This document shows, piece after piece, positions 18,093 to 25,605 of a DNA stretch of 64,000 bases. The translations under genes and the position numbers were made by a program. Position 1 is the first letter of the stretch, and every line of letters starts with the position of its first letter. The notes below the pieces were generated by a model, which worked only from the letters and a program-made list of their open reading frames with translations, was not told the DNA's origin and did no database searches. The DNA comes from Methanobrevibacter sp. V74 (GTDB lineage Archaea > Methanobacteriota > Methanobacteria > Methanobacteriales > Methanobacteriaceae). The stretch covers positions 1 through 64,000 of the forward strand of contig NZ_CAUJAN010000001.1 in NCBI RefSeq assembly GCF_963082495.1. The letters are read 5' to 3'.

Positions 18093-18419
18093 ATGGAGAT
18101 TAAACGTGGAAAAGGGAAGGTGTATCCTCCTTTAATTAAGGATTTGGTAACTGAGTTATTGAAAGATGATTTTGTGCATTTCAAAATATTATGCGCTAAC
18201 GAGGTTCATCATTTTAATAAAGAAGACGAGTCAATTGTCGAATTCGAAGAAACTTATGTAAAGGAAACTTCAGAAAATGGGGACATGTTATATATAGCTT
18301 ATCCGGATATTTTCAGAGTTAAATTATATAGGGATATAGAACAGTATCTTGAAGACGAAAAGAAATTCAGTGCATTCAATGATGATGATGAGTGGACGAG
18401 TAACAGAATCCAATTCTAG
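18093..18419 (+). CDS. Hypothetical protein
   Basis: 108 residues that I do not recognise. It starts MEIKRGKGKVYPPLIKDLV and is rich in acidic residues toward the end (YLEDEKKF, FNDDDEW). No membrane segment, cysteine pair or HTH is visible. The ATG at 18093 was chosen over the GTG at 18081 because GAGGGA (18083-18088) fits as its ribosome site. A palindrome upstream suggests regulated expression. It is a single-gene unit that ends two bases before the convergent trm5. Confidence 0.65.
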   Translation: MEIKRGKGKVYPPLIKDLVTELLKDDFVHFKILCANEVHHFNKEDESIVEFEETYVKETSENGDMLYIAYPDIFRVKLYRDIEQYLEDEKKFSAFNDDDEWTSNRIQF

Positions 18420-18420
18420 T

Positions 18421-19455
18421 TTAAGAAACTTTTATTTCTTTCTTCTTTAATTTTTTTGAAGTTATTTTTCCATCAATAGCTATATGCCACTCACCGGGGC
18501 TTGTTGATTTGACTTTACGGGTATTGACTATTTCAACTTCTTTTCCAACTTCACAGCAAGCATTTTCCAGACGTTTTATTCCCTGTTCATATGAATCAGA
18601 AAATTCATAATAATTAATTATTCCTCCGTCTTTAATTAAATTGACACTAACATCAAGGAAAGTATAGGCAAGGCCGGGCAAGTTCATAATAATTCTATCA
18701 AATGGTGTTTTTAAATTTTTGCTAACTTCCCTTATATCTCCGCAGTAAGTAGTTATGCTGCCTTTTAATTTATTTAACTTGATATTTTCATCCAGATAAT
18801 AAATGGCATCTTTATTGATATCTACTGCAGTTATATTAACATTTTTGTTTTTTGCAATAACAATAGGAAAAGGCCCAATCCCGCAAAACATATCTAATAT
18901 CTTTTCACCATTTTCAACATTTTCCATCACTCGTTTTCTTTCAGTTGCAAGCCTAGGTGAGAAATAAACTTCACGAACATCTAATTTTAGCCTAGCGCCA
19001 TGCTCTTTATGAATTGTTATTGAATCATCATTTCCAGATAAAAATTCCAAATCCCGTACTCTTGTGGTTCCTTTAATTGCGCTTTTTTTCATATAGACTG
19101 TTTTTCTTTTTGTAAATTTTAAAGCCGCATCTCCAATGAGCTGTTTTCTATCTGCTAATTCATCAGGAATTTCTAAAATAACAATATCTCCAATCGTATC
19201 AAATGAGGTTCTCAAATTCTCAATTTCTTCATGTGATAGCTCTCCTTCAAGCAATTGGGAAAAATTGTGTGGAACTTTTTGTATTGGCTCTAAATCCATA
19301 TCAACAATTTCATAATTGCTAATGTCTTCAGTTATTGGAATATATCCAAAGTCATCCTGTGATTTTATTCTATACTCCATGCTCATTAGACCTTTTTCCA
19401 TTAGTTTTATACGGGTGTCATTTAATTGTCTTAATGGAACTTTTACACATTTCAT
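18421..19455 (-). CDS. trm5: tRNA (guanine-37-N1)-methyltransferase Trm5
   Basis: Methylates G37 next to the anticodon, preventing frameshifting. From the chosen start, 344 residues: an N-terminal domain (KCVKVPLRQLNDTRIKLMEKG), the RNA-binding D2 region with VYFSPRLATERKRV, the SAM-binding MFCGIGPFPIVIAK, the NLPG-type MNLPGLAYTFLD, and STSPGEWHIAIDG at the end. The frame is open upstream to 19638, but that extension is hydrophobic and unlike Trm5. A TATA box on the minus strand at 19481-19490 puts transcription start next to the Met at 19455, so I chose that start. Confidence 0.88.
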   Translation of the reverse strand: MKCVKVPLRQLNDTRIKLMEKGLMSMEYRIKSQDDFGYIPITEDISNYEIVDMDLEPIQKVPHNFSQLLEGELSHEEIENLRTSFDTIGDIVILEIPDELADRKQLIGDAALKFTKRKTVYMKKSAIKGTTRVRDLEFLSGNDDSITIHKEHGARLKLDVREVYFSPRLATERKRVMENVENGEKILDMFCGIGPFPIVIAKNKNVNITAVDINKDAIYYLDENIKLNKLKGSITTYCGDIREVSKNLKTPFDRIIMNLPGLAYTFLDVSVNLIKDGGIINYYEFSDSYEQGIKRLENACCEVGKEVEIVNTRKVKSTSPGEWHIAIDGKITSKKLKKKEIKVS

Positions 19456-19762
19456 AAGAGTTATTATGTTTAAATTATTATATATGTATAATGGAATAAA
19501 TGAATTAAATTTTAATTCAAATAAAAATGGGGATGTTTCCTTAAAGAATTTTAATAAATTATGTATTTTAATCTTTTTTGTTTTTTTAAACTGTGCATAT
19601 GCGGTTTCAGACAATAATTGAAAATGACATATTAGCATCGATTATCAACTGATGAATTGTGTCAGATGCTATTGAGGGTTGTGATAATAATTATATTAAT
19701 GAAAGAATTGTAAGTATTGGAATGAGTGATTGTAAAGTTTTATATATTTTTGTACATATATA
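19456..19762. other. Divergent promoter region between trm5 and dph5
   Basis: No gene seen. It contains the minus-strand TATA box for trm5 (19481-19490) and the plus-strand TATA box for dph5 (TTTATATA, about 19738-19745). An inverted repeat, TAGCATC at 19633-19639 and GATGCTA at 19665-19671, lies between. Both promoters are so close to their start codons that the mRNAs should be leaderless or nearly so. Confidence 0.55.
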
Positions 19763-20560
19763 ATGTATATGTTTTATTTAGTGGGTTTGGGATTATTTGA
19801 TGAGAAGGATATATCTCTTAAAGGATTAGAATGTTTGAGGAATGTTGATAAAATATATGCCGAATTTTTCACATCACGATTATTCGGCTCAAGTTTTGAA
19901 GCTATTGAAGAGCTAATAGGTCAAAAAATTGAAATTTTAGTTAGGGGAGAAGTTGAAGAAGAACATAAATTTATGGATGAGGCTAAAACATCTGATGTTG
20001 CTTTAATTACAGGAGGAGATCCCCTAATTGCAACAACTCATAGTGATTTTTTAGTGCAATGCTCAAAAAAAGGAATTGATTTTGAAGTAATTCATGGATC
20101 ATCAATTTTATCATCTGCACCAGCTATTTCAGGTCTTCAAGGATATAAATTCGGTAAAGTCACTACAATTCCCTTTCCAGACTATAATTTCTATCCAAAA
20201 TCTCCTTATGAAGCTATTGAGGAAAATCTTAAAATGGATTTACACACTTTAGTTTTACTTGATATTCAAGCTCATAACGACAGGTACATGACAGTCAATG
20301 AAGGTTTAGAGTATTTGATGAGCATTCATGATGATTTAGAAAGAGAAGGTTTAATTACTGAAGATACTTTAGCTATGGGTATTGCTCGTGTAGGCTCTCG
20401 GGACGTTGTTGTTCGTGCAGGTAAAATTAAGGAACTGAGGGATTTTGATTTTGGAGGTCCGCTACATTGCATTGTAATTCCTTCAAAGCTTCATATTGTT
20501 GAAGCTGAATATATGGTAGAAATTGCTGGTGCTGACCCAAAAATACTTGATGATGTTTAA
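19763..20560 (+). CDS. dph5: Diphthine synthase
   Basis: SAM-dependent enzyme that methylates the modified histidine of elongation factor 2 in diphthamide synthesis. 265 residues, the usual archaeal length, with the tetrapyrrole-methylase fold: FYLVGLGLFDEKDISLKG at the start, ALITGGDPLIATTH, VIHGSSILSSAPAISGLQGYKFG, and FPDYNFYPKSPYEAI. The TATA box centred near 19741 lies only ~22-28 bases before the ATGs at 19763 and 19769, so the message is probably leaderless and the second Met (MFYLVGLG) could be the true start. Confidence 0.92.
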   Translation: MYMFYLVGLGLFDEKDISLKGLECLRNVDKIYAEFFTSRLFGSSFEAIEELIGQKIEILVRGEVEEEHKFMDEAKTSDVALITGGDPLIATTHSDFLVQCSKKGIDFEVIHGSSILSSAPAISGLQGYKFGKVTTIPFPDYNFYPKSPYEAIEENLKMDLHTLVLLDIQAHNDRYMTVNEGLEYLMSIHDDLEREGLITEDTLAMGIARVGSRDVVVRAGKIKELRDFDFGGPLHCIVIPSKLHIVEAEYMVEIAGADPKILDDV

Positions 20561-20575
20561 TTTTTAAAAATAAAG

Positions 20576-20733
20576 GGGGAGTGGAAGTAGATGTCATTTT
20601 CTACTTCCTCGATTCATTTAGTCATTTTGGAGATTATAAAATATTTGACTGACGTTCATCATAGATATGAATTTTTATTCATATCGTTTATTAGTTATAT
20701 TTTGATAATATATAAATGTTTTTATTTGATTTT
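20576..20733 (+). repeat. Diverged ~160-bp direct repeat, copy 1
   Basis: Begins GGGGAGTGGAAGTAG and shares long blocks with copy 2: CATTTTGGAGATTATAAAAT, TTTGACTGACGTTCA (copy 2 lacks a 4-base CTGA-like insertion), and CATATCGTTTNTTAGTTAT. It forms two hairpins: GGAAGTAG (20583-20590) with CTACTTCC (20601-20608), and GATATGAA with TTCATATC near 20664-20685. Function unknown. Confidence 0.7.
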
Positions 20734-20900
20734 CCAATATTCATTTTAAATTGTTATTACTTTGTTTAGGCATACTTTTCAAAAATAATATTTTTTGGAA
20801 ATCAGAACTCAATTTGTTATTTAAAAATGAGTTTTTCATAAAATATTTTGTAGGATTTTTCAACTGGGTATGGTTTTAATTCAGTTTTTAAGAGTAGAAT

Positions 20901-21061
20901 GGGGAGTGGGAAGTAGTAGTGTTTATACTTCCTATAATGAAATATATTCTAAACATTTTGGAGATTATAAAATGTTTGACGTTCACCATAGATATAAATT
21001 TTACTTCATATCGTTTGTTAGTTATGTTTTAATATTATTTAAATGTTTTCATTTGATTTTT
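20901..21061 (+). repeat. Diverged ~160-bp direct repeat, copy 2
   Basis: Same layout as copy 1 about 325 bases away. The first hairpin is kept as GGAAGTA (20909-20915) with TACTTCC (20926-20932) while the loop changed; the second stem is weaker. An open frame across this copy (20870-21097) includes DVHHRYKFYFISF, and copy 1 reads DVHHRYEFLFISF in the matching frame. Coding remnants are therefore possible, but copy 1 lacks an intact frame from a start. Confidence 0.7.
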
Positions 21062-21343
21062 ATAGAATCATCAAATAAGCTAATTATTACTCTTTAAGTA
21101 TTCAAATATGGGTTCAATTTCTATAATTTGGGATATTATCCAAATAATATTTGGTTTTTAATGTTTTAAAGTATTTTAGACAAAATCAATATCTATATTT
21201 TTTTCCGGTTTTTCTGAATTTGTCATAGATTGGTGGTGGTGTTTTTTAGATTAATTTAGTTAATTCCAGTATTCAAAATCGAATGCAAAATTGTTCGTAA
21301 ATGCACTAAAACATTTATTAACTAGTGTGTACAATTTAATTCT

Positions 21344-21499
21344 ATGACTCGAAACAGACGTGTTACAATCAGCATCAATAATGACATTGATTTGGATTTT
21401 CGCAGATTAGCCTCTAATAAAATGTTATTTAAAACTGGATGGTATTCAAAGGCAATTGAAGAAGCAATGTTATTATGGATGGAAAAAGAAGATAAGTAA
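21344..21499 (+). CDS. Small ribbon-helix-helix-like protein
   Basis: 51 residues: a basic strand (RNRRVTISINNDIDLDF) and two helices (RRLASNKMLFK, then WYSKAIEEAMLLWMEK), the size and pattern of a ribbon-helix-helix DNA-binding protein. It could be an antitoxin or a small repressor, but I see no toxin gene next to it. It ends 32 bases before the insertion sequence, which may separate it from its original neighbour. Assigned by pattern only. Confidence 0.6.
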   Translation: MTRNRRVTISINNDIDLDFRRLASNKMLFKTGWYSKAIEEAMLLWMEKEDK

Positions 21500-21531
21500 A
21501 ATTTTTTCTTTTTTTTATTTTTTTTACATTA

Positions 21532-23319
21532 GAGTGTCCGCCAAAAATGATTTTTGAGTGTGGATTCTAGTAAATGGTCACATCAAGCTTTAATTGGTGT
21601 GTAGTGGATATACTTTCACAAAAATCAACAATATCTTCTTTATTATTTTGTTCTTCCTTGAATAAGATTATATAATCTTTTTATATTGTATGCTAGTGCA
21701 TCTAGGTTGAGTCTTTCTCCGGTTTTTACCATTCCGATTACTATTTCTTGTTCTACATGGTATTGTTCTTTGAATATTCCGAATGGTCCTTCTACACTTG
21801 GTTTTTTTTTGAATTCTTCTTTATATTCTTCTTTTTCCATTTTGAAGAACATTGCTCTTTCTAATCTGCCACCGTTTTCTGTGATGGTTTTATGTGTTTG
21901 TTTGTCTGTTAAGCAGGATTTTCTGTGAATGCAGTATTTACATGCAGTATAATTGTTGTAGAGTCTTTTTATTTTGTCGGGTTTGTCTGGTTCTTCGTTT
22001 GGTTGTGTGTATTCTTTGTAGAAGTACATTGGTTGTCCTGATGGGCACATAAATAAGTCTAGGTCGGATATGTAGTAAAAGTGGTCTTTATGGAATTGGT
22101 TTGGATTTAATTTGCCTATTTTTTCTTTGGATTGTTTTCTTGTTGGTATTAATCCATCATCTATTCCTTTGTTTACAAAGTATGATAGGCTTATTTGATT
22201 TAAATATATTGTATCTGCACTCATGTGTTTTGGTACTTTTCCTATGTTGTTTATTGCTTTGTCAGCTACTTCTGGTAGTTGGTAATGGTCTGTAGGGTTT
22301 TGTGTGACGTTTAATGCGCAGATTAGTTTGGTGTCGTAATCGACTGCAGATTGGATATTATAAGCAACCAGGAAGTTTCCTTTTTTCCTTTCATCATGCG
22401 TGCTTCAATATCATTCATTGGTATTTTATCCTGTCCTGTGAATTTGAATTGAGTTCTGATGTCATATAATATTTCTAATTTTTCATCATTGGACATTTCC
22501 TTGTCATTTAGTATTTTTTGAGCTGGTTTATTGAGTTTTTCAAGCTTTTTAAGGTCAACTTCCAGTCCTTTGTAGAACTGGACCAGCAAATTGGTTTCTT
22601 TTTTGCTGATCATATTTTGGTTAGAATTGAATGCTTTTTTGATGGTCCCATCGACTACAACAACATGATTAAATTCAGTGAATCCTTTTTTTACGGCCAT
22701 TTTTAATGTCATTTGAAGCAATACTTCATAATAACGTCCAAATTCATCACGATACCTTTGAATTGAACGTTCAGAGGGTTTAATTCTATCACAAACGAAT
22801 TTATATATGTCATGGTACTTTGTCATTTCTGCAATGACTCTAGCACTTTCAATATGGTCTATTTTTGCATAAACAAGTAATTTTAACATGGAACATGGAG
22901 GATATGAAGGCCTACCGCCTTTTTTCTTATTCTCTTTAATTCCCAAAATCGGATAAAATTCTTCAATAAAATCAACCACAAAACGAGAAATATGATTCTC
23001 TGGAACATTAAAATCATAAGTCCTAATGCCTAATTCAGCCTGATTCTTAATAACTTTCTTACTAACCATAAATAACCAACACATAATAACTCATATCTAA
23101 TATAAAATATGTACATCATAGTATATAAATATTACTATTCTAAAAATGACTAAAATCAAATATATAAATAAATCATTATAATCCATATTAAAAATTATTA
23201 ATAATAAATAATTAAAATTAAATTCTAATTAATTTAATGAAAAAAATTAACAAAACAAGAAAATTATAACGCAGTTATAAAAAATTCAAAATAAAAAAAA
23301 TTAGTTTTGGCGGACACCC
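21532..23319 (-). mobile_element. Complete IS1182-like insertion sequence
   Basis: Ends are inverted repeats: G(A/G)GTGTCCGCCAAAA at the left edge and its complement at the right (TTTTGGCGGACACCC). The direct flanks ATTA (21528-21531) and ATTA (23320-23323) are a 4-bp target duplication, showing a clean single insertion. Length is 1788 bp with one transposase on the minus strand. It landed between the RHH gene and the coiled-coil gene, 52 bases before the latter's start, so it may have displaced that gene's upstream promoter. Confidence 0.9.
21643..23084 (-). CDS. IS1182-like transposase in two frames (programmed frameshift or mutation)
   Basis: The first frame (23084 to 22323) gives the N-terminal domain (GRPSYPPCSMLKLLVYAKI, then IKPSERSIQRYRDEFGRYYEV) and the first catalytic region VVVVDGTIKKAF. 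The family sequence then continues in the -1 frame: GNFLVAYNIQSAVDYD, through SADTIYLNQIS, a Cys cluster (CPSG, CKYCIHRKSC) and the end of the DDE domain VEGPFGIFKEQYHVEQE to 21643. The switch point is A AAA AAG at 22386-22380, exactly in register for a -1 slip. A one-base deletion in the A-run is the alternative. Otherwise the protein looks full length. Confidence 0.85.
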
Positions 23320-23371
23320 ATTAAGTATTTAAATTAAACGAATCAACTTATTAATATAAAGTGGTGTCCAT

Positions 23372-24292
23372 ATGGAAAGTGATGAATTTAGAACTGTTAG
23401 GGTGTATACTAAAAAATATACCAGTAAGGACAAAGATGGCAATTCTGTTGAAAAAGAGTCTCAACAAAAACAAGTTAGTCTTAAAAAAGAAGATCCATTT
23501 GAAGACGATGATTTGGTAAAAGTTTTATCTCAAAATGATTATCAAAAATTAATAGATAATCAATTTTCCGATGAAAAACTTGATGAATTTCATCATATTA
23601 TTGAAGCAAAAGATGCTGAAATTGGGCATTTGCAGGAACAGCTTCAAACTCTTAAAGGATCATTTTTCAATGATGTGAATTCTCTAAAAGATCAATTAAC
23701 AGATAAAGAGGAACTTGTTAAAGCTAAAGATGAAATTCATGAATTGAATAAGGAAATTAAAGCTATTAATGATGAACGTGTTGCTATTTTTAAAGAACTT
23801 GATTATAAAAATAAAATGATTCTTGCTTATAATGTTGAATTAAACAAATCTATTTTAAATGCTATTAATGTCGTTATTGATGAAGCAAGGGACAATATTA
23901 ACAGAAGAAATGCTCTTTTAGTTAAAGATTTAGAAAAATCCATTGAAAAATCAAAACATGATGTAAATGAGAAGAATAAAGCTATAGCATATGATATAAA
24001 AAGCACAGTTGAAGACATGAATGAGCAAATAAGAAATACTAGCACTATAAAAATGATACTCAATAAGAATAAAATTAATTTGAGAGTATCTACCGATGAT
24101 TTACTTAAACCATTTGACTTTGACTTTGATGTTGAACAATTACTTTCAGGTCAGGCATTAGAACTTGATGCAGCAGAAATCCTAAAAGAAGTAATGCCAA
24201 AACTTCCAGAACCATTTTCTAAATATATCGACACTATTGATGACTATCCGGAAACAATTGACGTTTCACCTAAAAAAGAGGATGATTTATGA
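23372..24292 (+). CDS. Coiled-coil protein of unknown function
   Basis: 306 residues, no family recognised. An acidic/basic N-terminal region (YTKKYTSKDKDGNSVEKES) leads to a long predicted coiled coil from about residue 70 to 225 (EIGHLQEQLQTLKG, KDEIHELNKEIKAINDERV, VKDLEKSIEKSKHDVNEKNKA). The C-terminal 80 residues are more globular (LLKPFDFDFDVEQLLSGQALELDAAEILKE). No signal or membrane segment. Its stop overlaps the next start by 4 bases (ATGA), so the two products are probably made together and may interact (inference). Confidence 0.7.
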   Translation: MESDEFRTVRVYTKKYTSKDKDGNSVEKESQQKQVSLKKEDPFEDDDLVKVLSQNDYQKLIDNQFSDEKLDEFHHIIEAKDAEIGHLQEQLQTLKGSFFNDVNSLKDQLTDKEELVKAKDEIHELNKEIKAINDERVAIFKELDYKNKMILAYNVELNKSILNAINVVIDEARDNINRRNALLVKDLEKSIEKSKHDVNEKNKAIAYDIKSTVEDMNEQIRNTSTIKMILNKNKINLRVSTDDLLKPFDFDFDVEQLLSGQALELDAAEILKEVMPKLPEPFSKYIDTIDDYPETIDVSPKKEDDL

Positions 24293-24711
24293 GGATATTT
24301 AACACAGGCAAAATCACTTTCGAATATCCTGATACTTGGGAAGTTGAAAAAGCAGACATACTTTCAAATCCGGATTGTATAGCTACTTTATCTAAAGGCC
24401 AGAATAATTTAATTAATGCGGTCATGTTTCCAACTGCCACTACCCTTGATGATTATAAAATATTTATGGAGGATGCAATTTCAGATGATGGTGGAGTAAT
24501 TTTAGCATCAGATTTTATACAAATTGCAGGTCTGGATGCTATAAAACTTCATGCAAATATGGATACTCCAGATATTAACTTTGATATGCATACATATGTA
24601 TTTATTGAAAATAAAATAATATATATTTTTGAATTAAGGACATTAGACATTTCAGGAGAGGCGGAATCTGAATTCATAAATATGATTTCATCATTTGAGA
24701 TTTTAAAATAG
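24289..24711 (+). CDS. PsbP-like domain protein
   Basis: 140 residues resembling the PsbP/DUF1795-type fold common in Methanobrevibacter: ITFEYPDTWEVEKADI at the start, then LSKGQNNLINAVMFP and AIKLHANMDTPD, ending with FELRTLDISGEAESEFINMISSFEIL. The fold is clear from pattern, function unknown. No signal peptide. It is coupled to the coiled-coil gene by an ATGA overlap and overlaps the convergent TGT-like gene by 9 bases. Confidence 0.65.
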   Translation: MRIFNTGKITFEYPDTWEVEKADILSNPDCIATLSKGQNNLINAVMFPTATTLDDYKIFMEDAISDDGGVILASDFIQIAGLDAIKLHANMDTPDINFDMHTYVFIENKIIYIFELRTLDISGEAESEFINMISSFEILK

Positions 24712-25446
24712 TTGTGTGTATTCTAATAGGTAATCTATATAATTTCTATCAAGTATTTTTAAAGTTGAGATATTTTGAGGAGTTGTTCCAGATCTCTCTT
24801 CTACAAGATTTCTCAATGATTTATTTTTCATATGGGCATGAATTTCTTTTATAACAAATTCCATATTTTCAATATTTTTATTTTCCAAATCTTTTTGTGA
24901 AATCTCATCATAAATGGGATAAGTATTTAAGTCATATGCTTTTGTTGGAGTTTGTAAGACATTTAAATGACTATAATAATTTGCAGCATCTGCTAAAAAT
25001 CCATCAATCCCCATATATGTCAATATTGGCATGAATGATAGTTCAGCAAATGGAAAAATAAAATAACTACTTTTTTTAGCTTCTTTTTTAAGAATAACGA
25101 TTAATTCAACTAATTCTTTGGGATTAGTTAGTAATGCGTCTCCATTGGCTATTATAAATCCATTATATCCAATATTTTCAAGTTGCTTTAAGCATTCAAC
25201 TCTTAAATCAATATATTTTGAACCTTGAATAACTGCTAAGTCACATTTGTTTGTGTTTTCTTTAGCTAGCTTTAATGTTTCTTTAACATTAAATTCAACA
25301 ATTTCACGGTCAACATTATGTGCAGAACCTTGAGTTGGTGCAATTTTTAAGTCATCTTTAAAAAATAACTTTGGAGTTAGTTCACCATCAATTTTGCAGA
25401 TTCTTCCAGGTCCATCATGTGATTTTATTTCAAATTTTTTTATCAT
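24703..25446 (-). CDS. Short tRNA-guanine transglycosylase-like protein
   Basis: 247 residues related to the N-terminal TGT-like barrel of archaeosine synthase: KFEIKSHDGPGRICKIDG at the start, KLFFKDDLKIAPTQGSAHNVD, AVIQGSKYIDLRVECLKQLENIGYNGFIIANGD, then FMPILTYMGIDGFLADAANYYSHLN. Complete ArcS-type proteins are about twice this length with RNA-binding C-terminal domains, absent here. It may be one part of a split archaeosine synthase or a diverged paralogue. No partner gene is adjacent. Confidence 0.65.
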   Translation of the reverse strand: MIKKFEIKSHDGPGRICKIDGELTPKLFFKDDLKIAPTQGSAHNVDREIVEFNVKETLKLAKENTNKCDLAVIQGSKYIDLRVECLKQLENIGYNGFIIANGDALLTNPKELVELIVILKKEAKKSSYFIFPFAELSFMPILTYMGIDGFLADAANYYSHLNVLQTPTKAYDLNTYPIYDEISQKDLENKNIENMEFVIKEIHAHMKNKSLRNLVEERSGTTPQNISTLKILDRNYIDYLLEYTQLF

Positions 25447-25605
25447 TTATTTCTCCCTTTTTTCTTATTAGTTTAATATTGGATTTTTGGGCATATAAAA
25501 ATTTTTTATTTCATGTAACCTTTTTGATTACACCAGCTAAATTTTTAGTAAGCTTTATATATTGTTTTTTAAAGATTATAATTATGGATTTGAGGAGATT
25601 TTCCG

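Larger units (their letters stand above)
20561..21343. other. 783-bp gene-free region with two repeats
   Basis: Between dph5 and the small RHH gene I see no convincing gene. The stretch holds the two diverged repeats listed separately and a near-palindrome CCAAATAATATTTGG at 21140-21154. Composition is very AT-rich. It adjoins the insertion sequence and has the look of an accessory, decaying region. Confidence 0.55.

Noticed and set aside
19456-19638. N-terminal extension of trm5 up to 19638
   Set aside because: Hydrophobic and AT-rich, unlike Trm5, and it lies upstream of the predicted promoter, so it would not be transcribed.
19630-19680. Possible C/D box RNA (CTGATGAA motif) between trm5 and dph5
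   Set aside because: One C-like box only; no matching D box or second box pair at a proper distance.
20870-21097. 75-codon open frame across repeat copy 2
   Set aside because: No ribosome site, and the matching frame in repeat copy 1 is not open from a start; it may be a decayed gene but cannot be called as one.
20561-21343. Replication origin
   Set aside because: There are repeats, but no Cdc6/Orc1 gene nearby and no origin-recognition-box pattern that I can identify.
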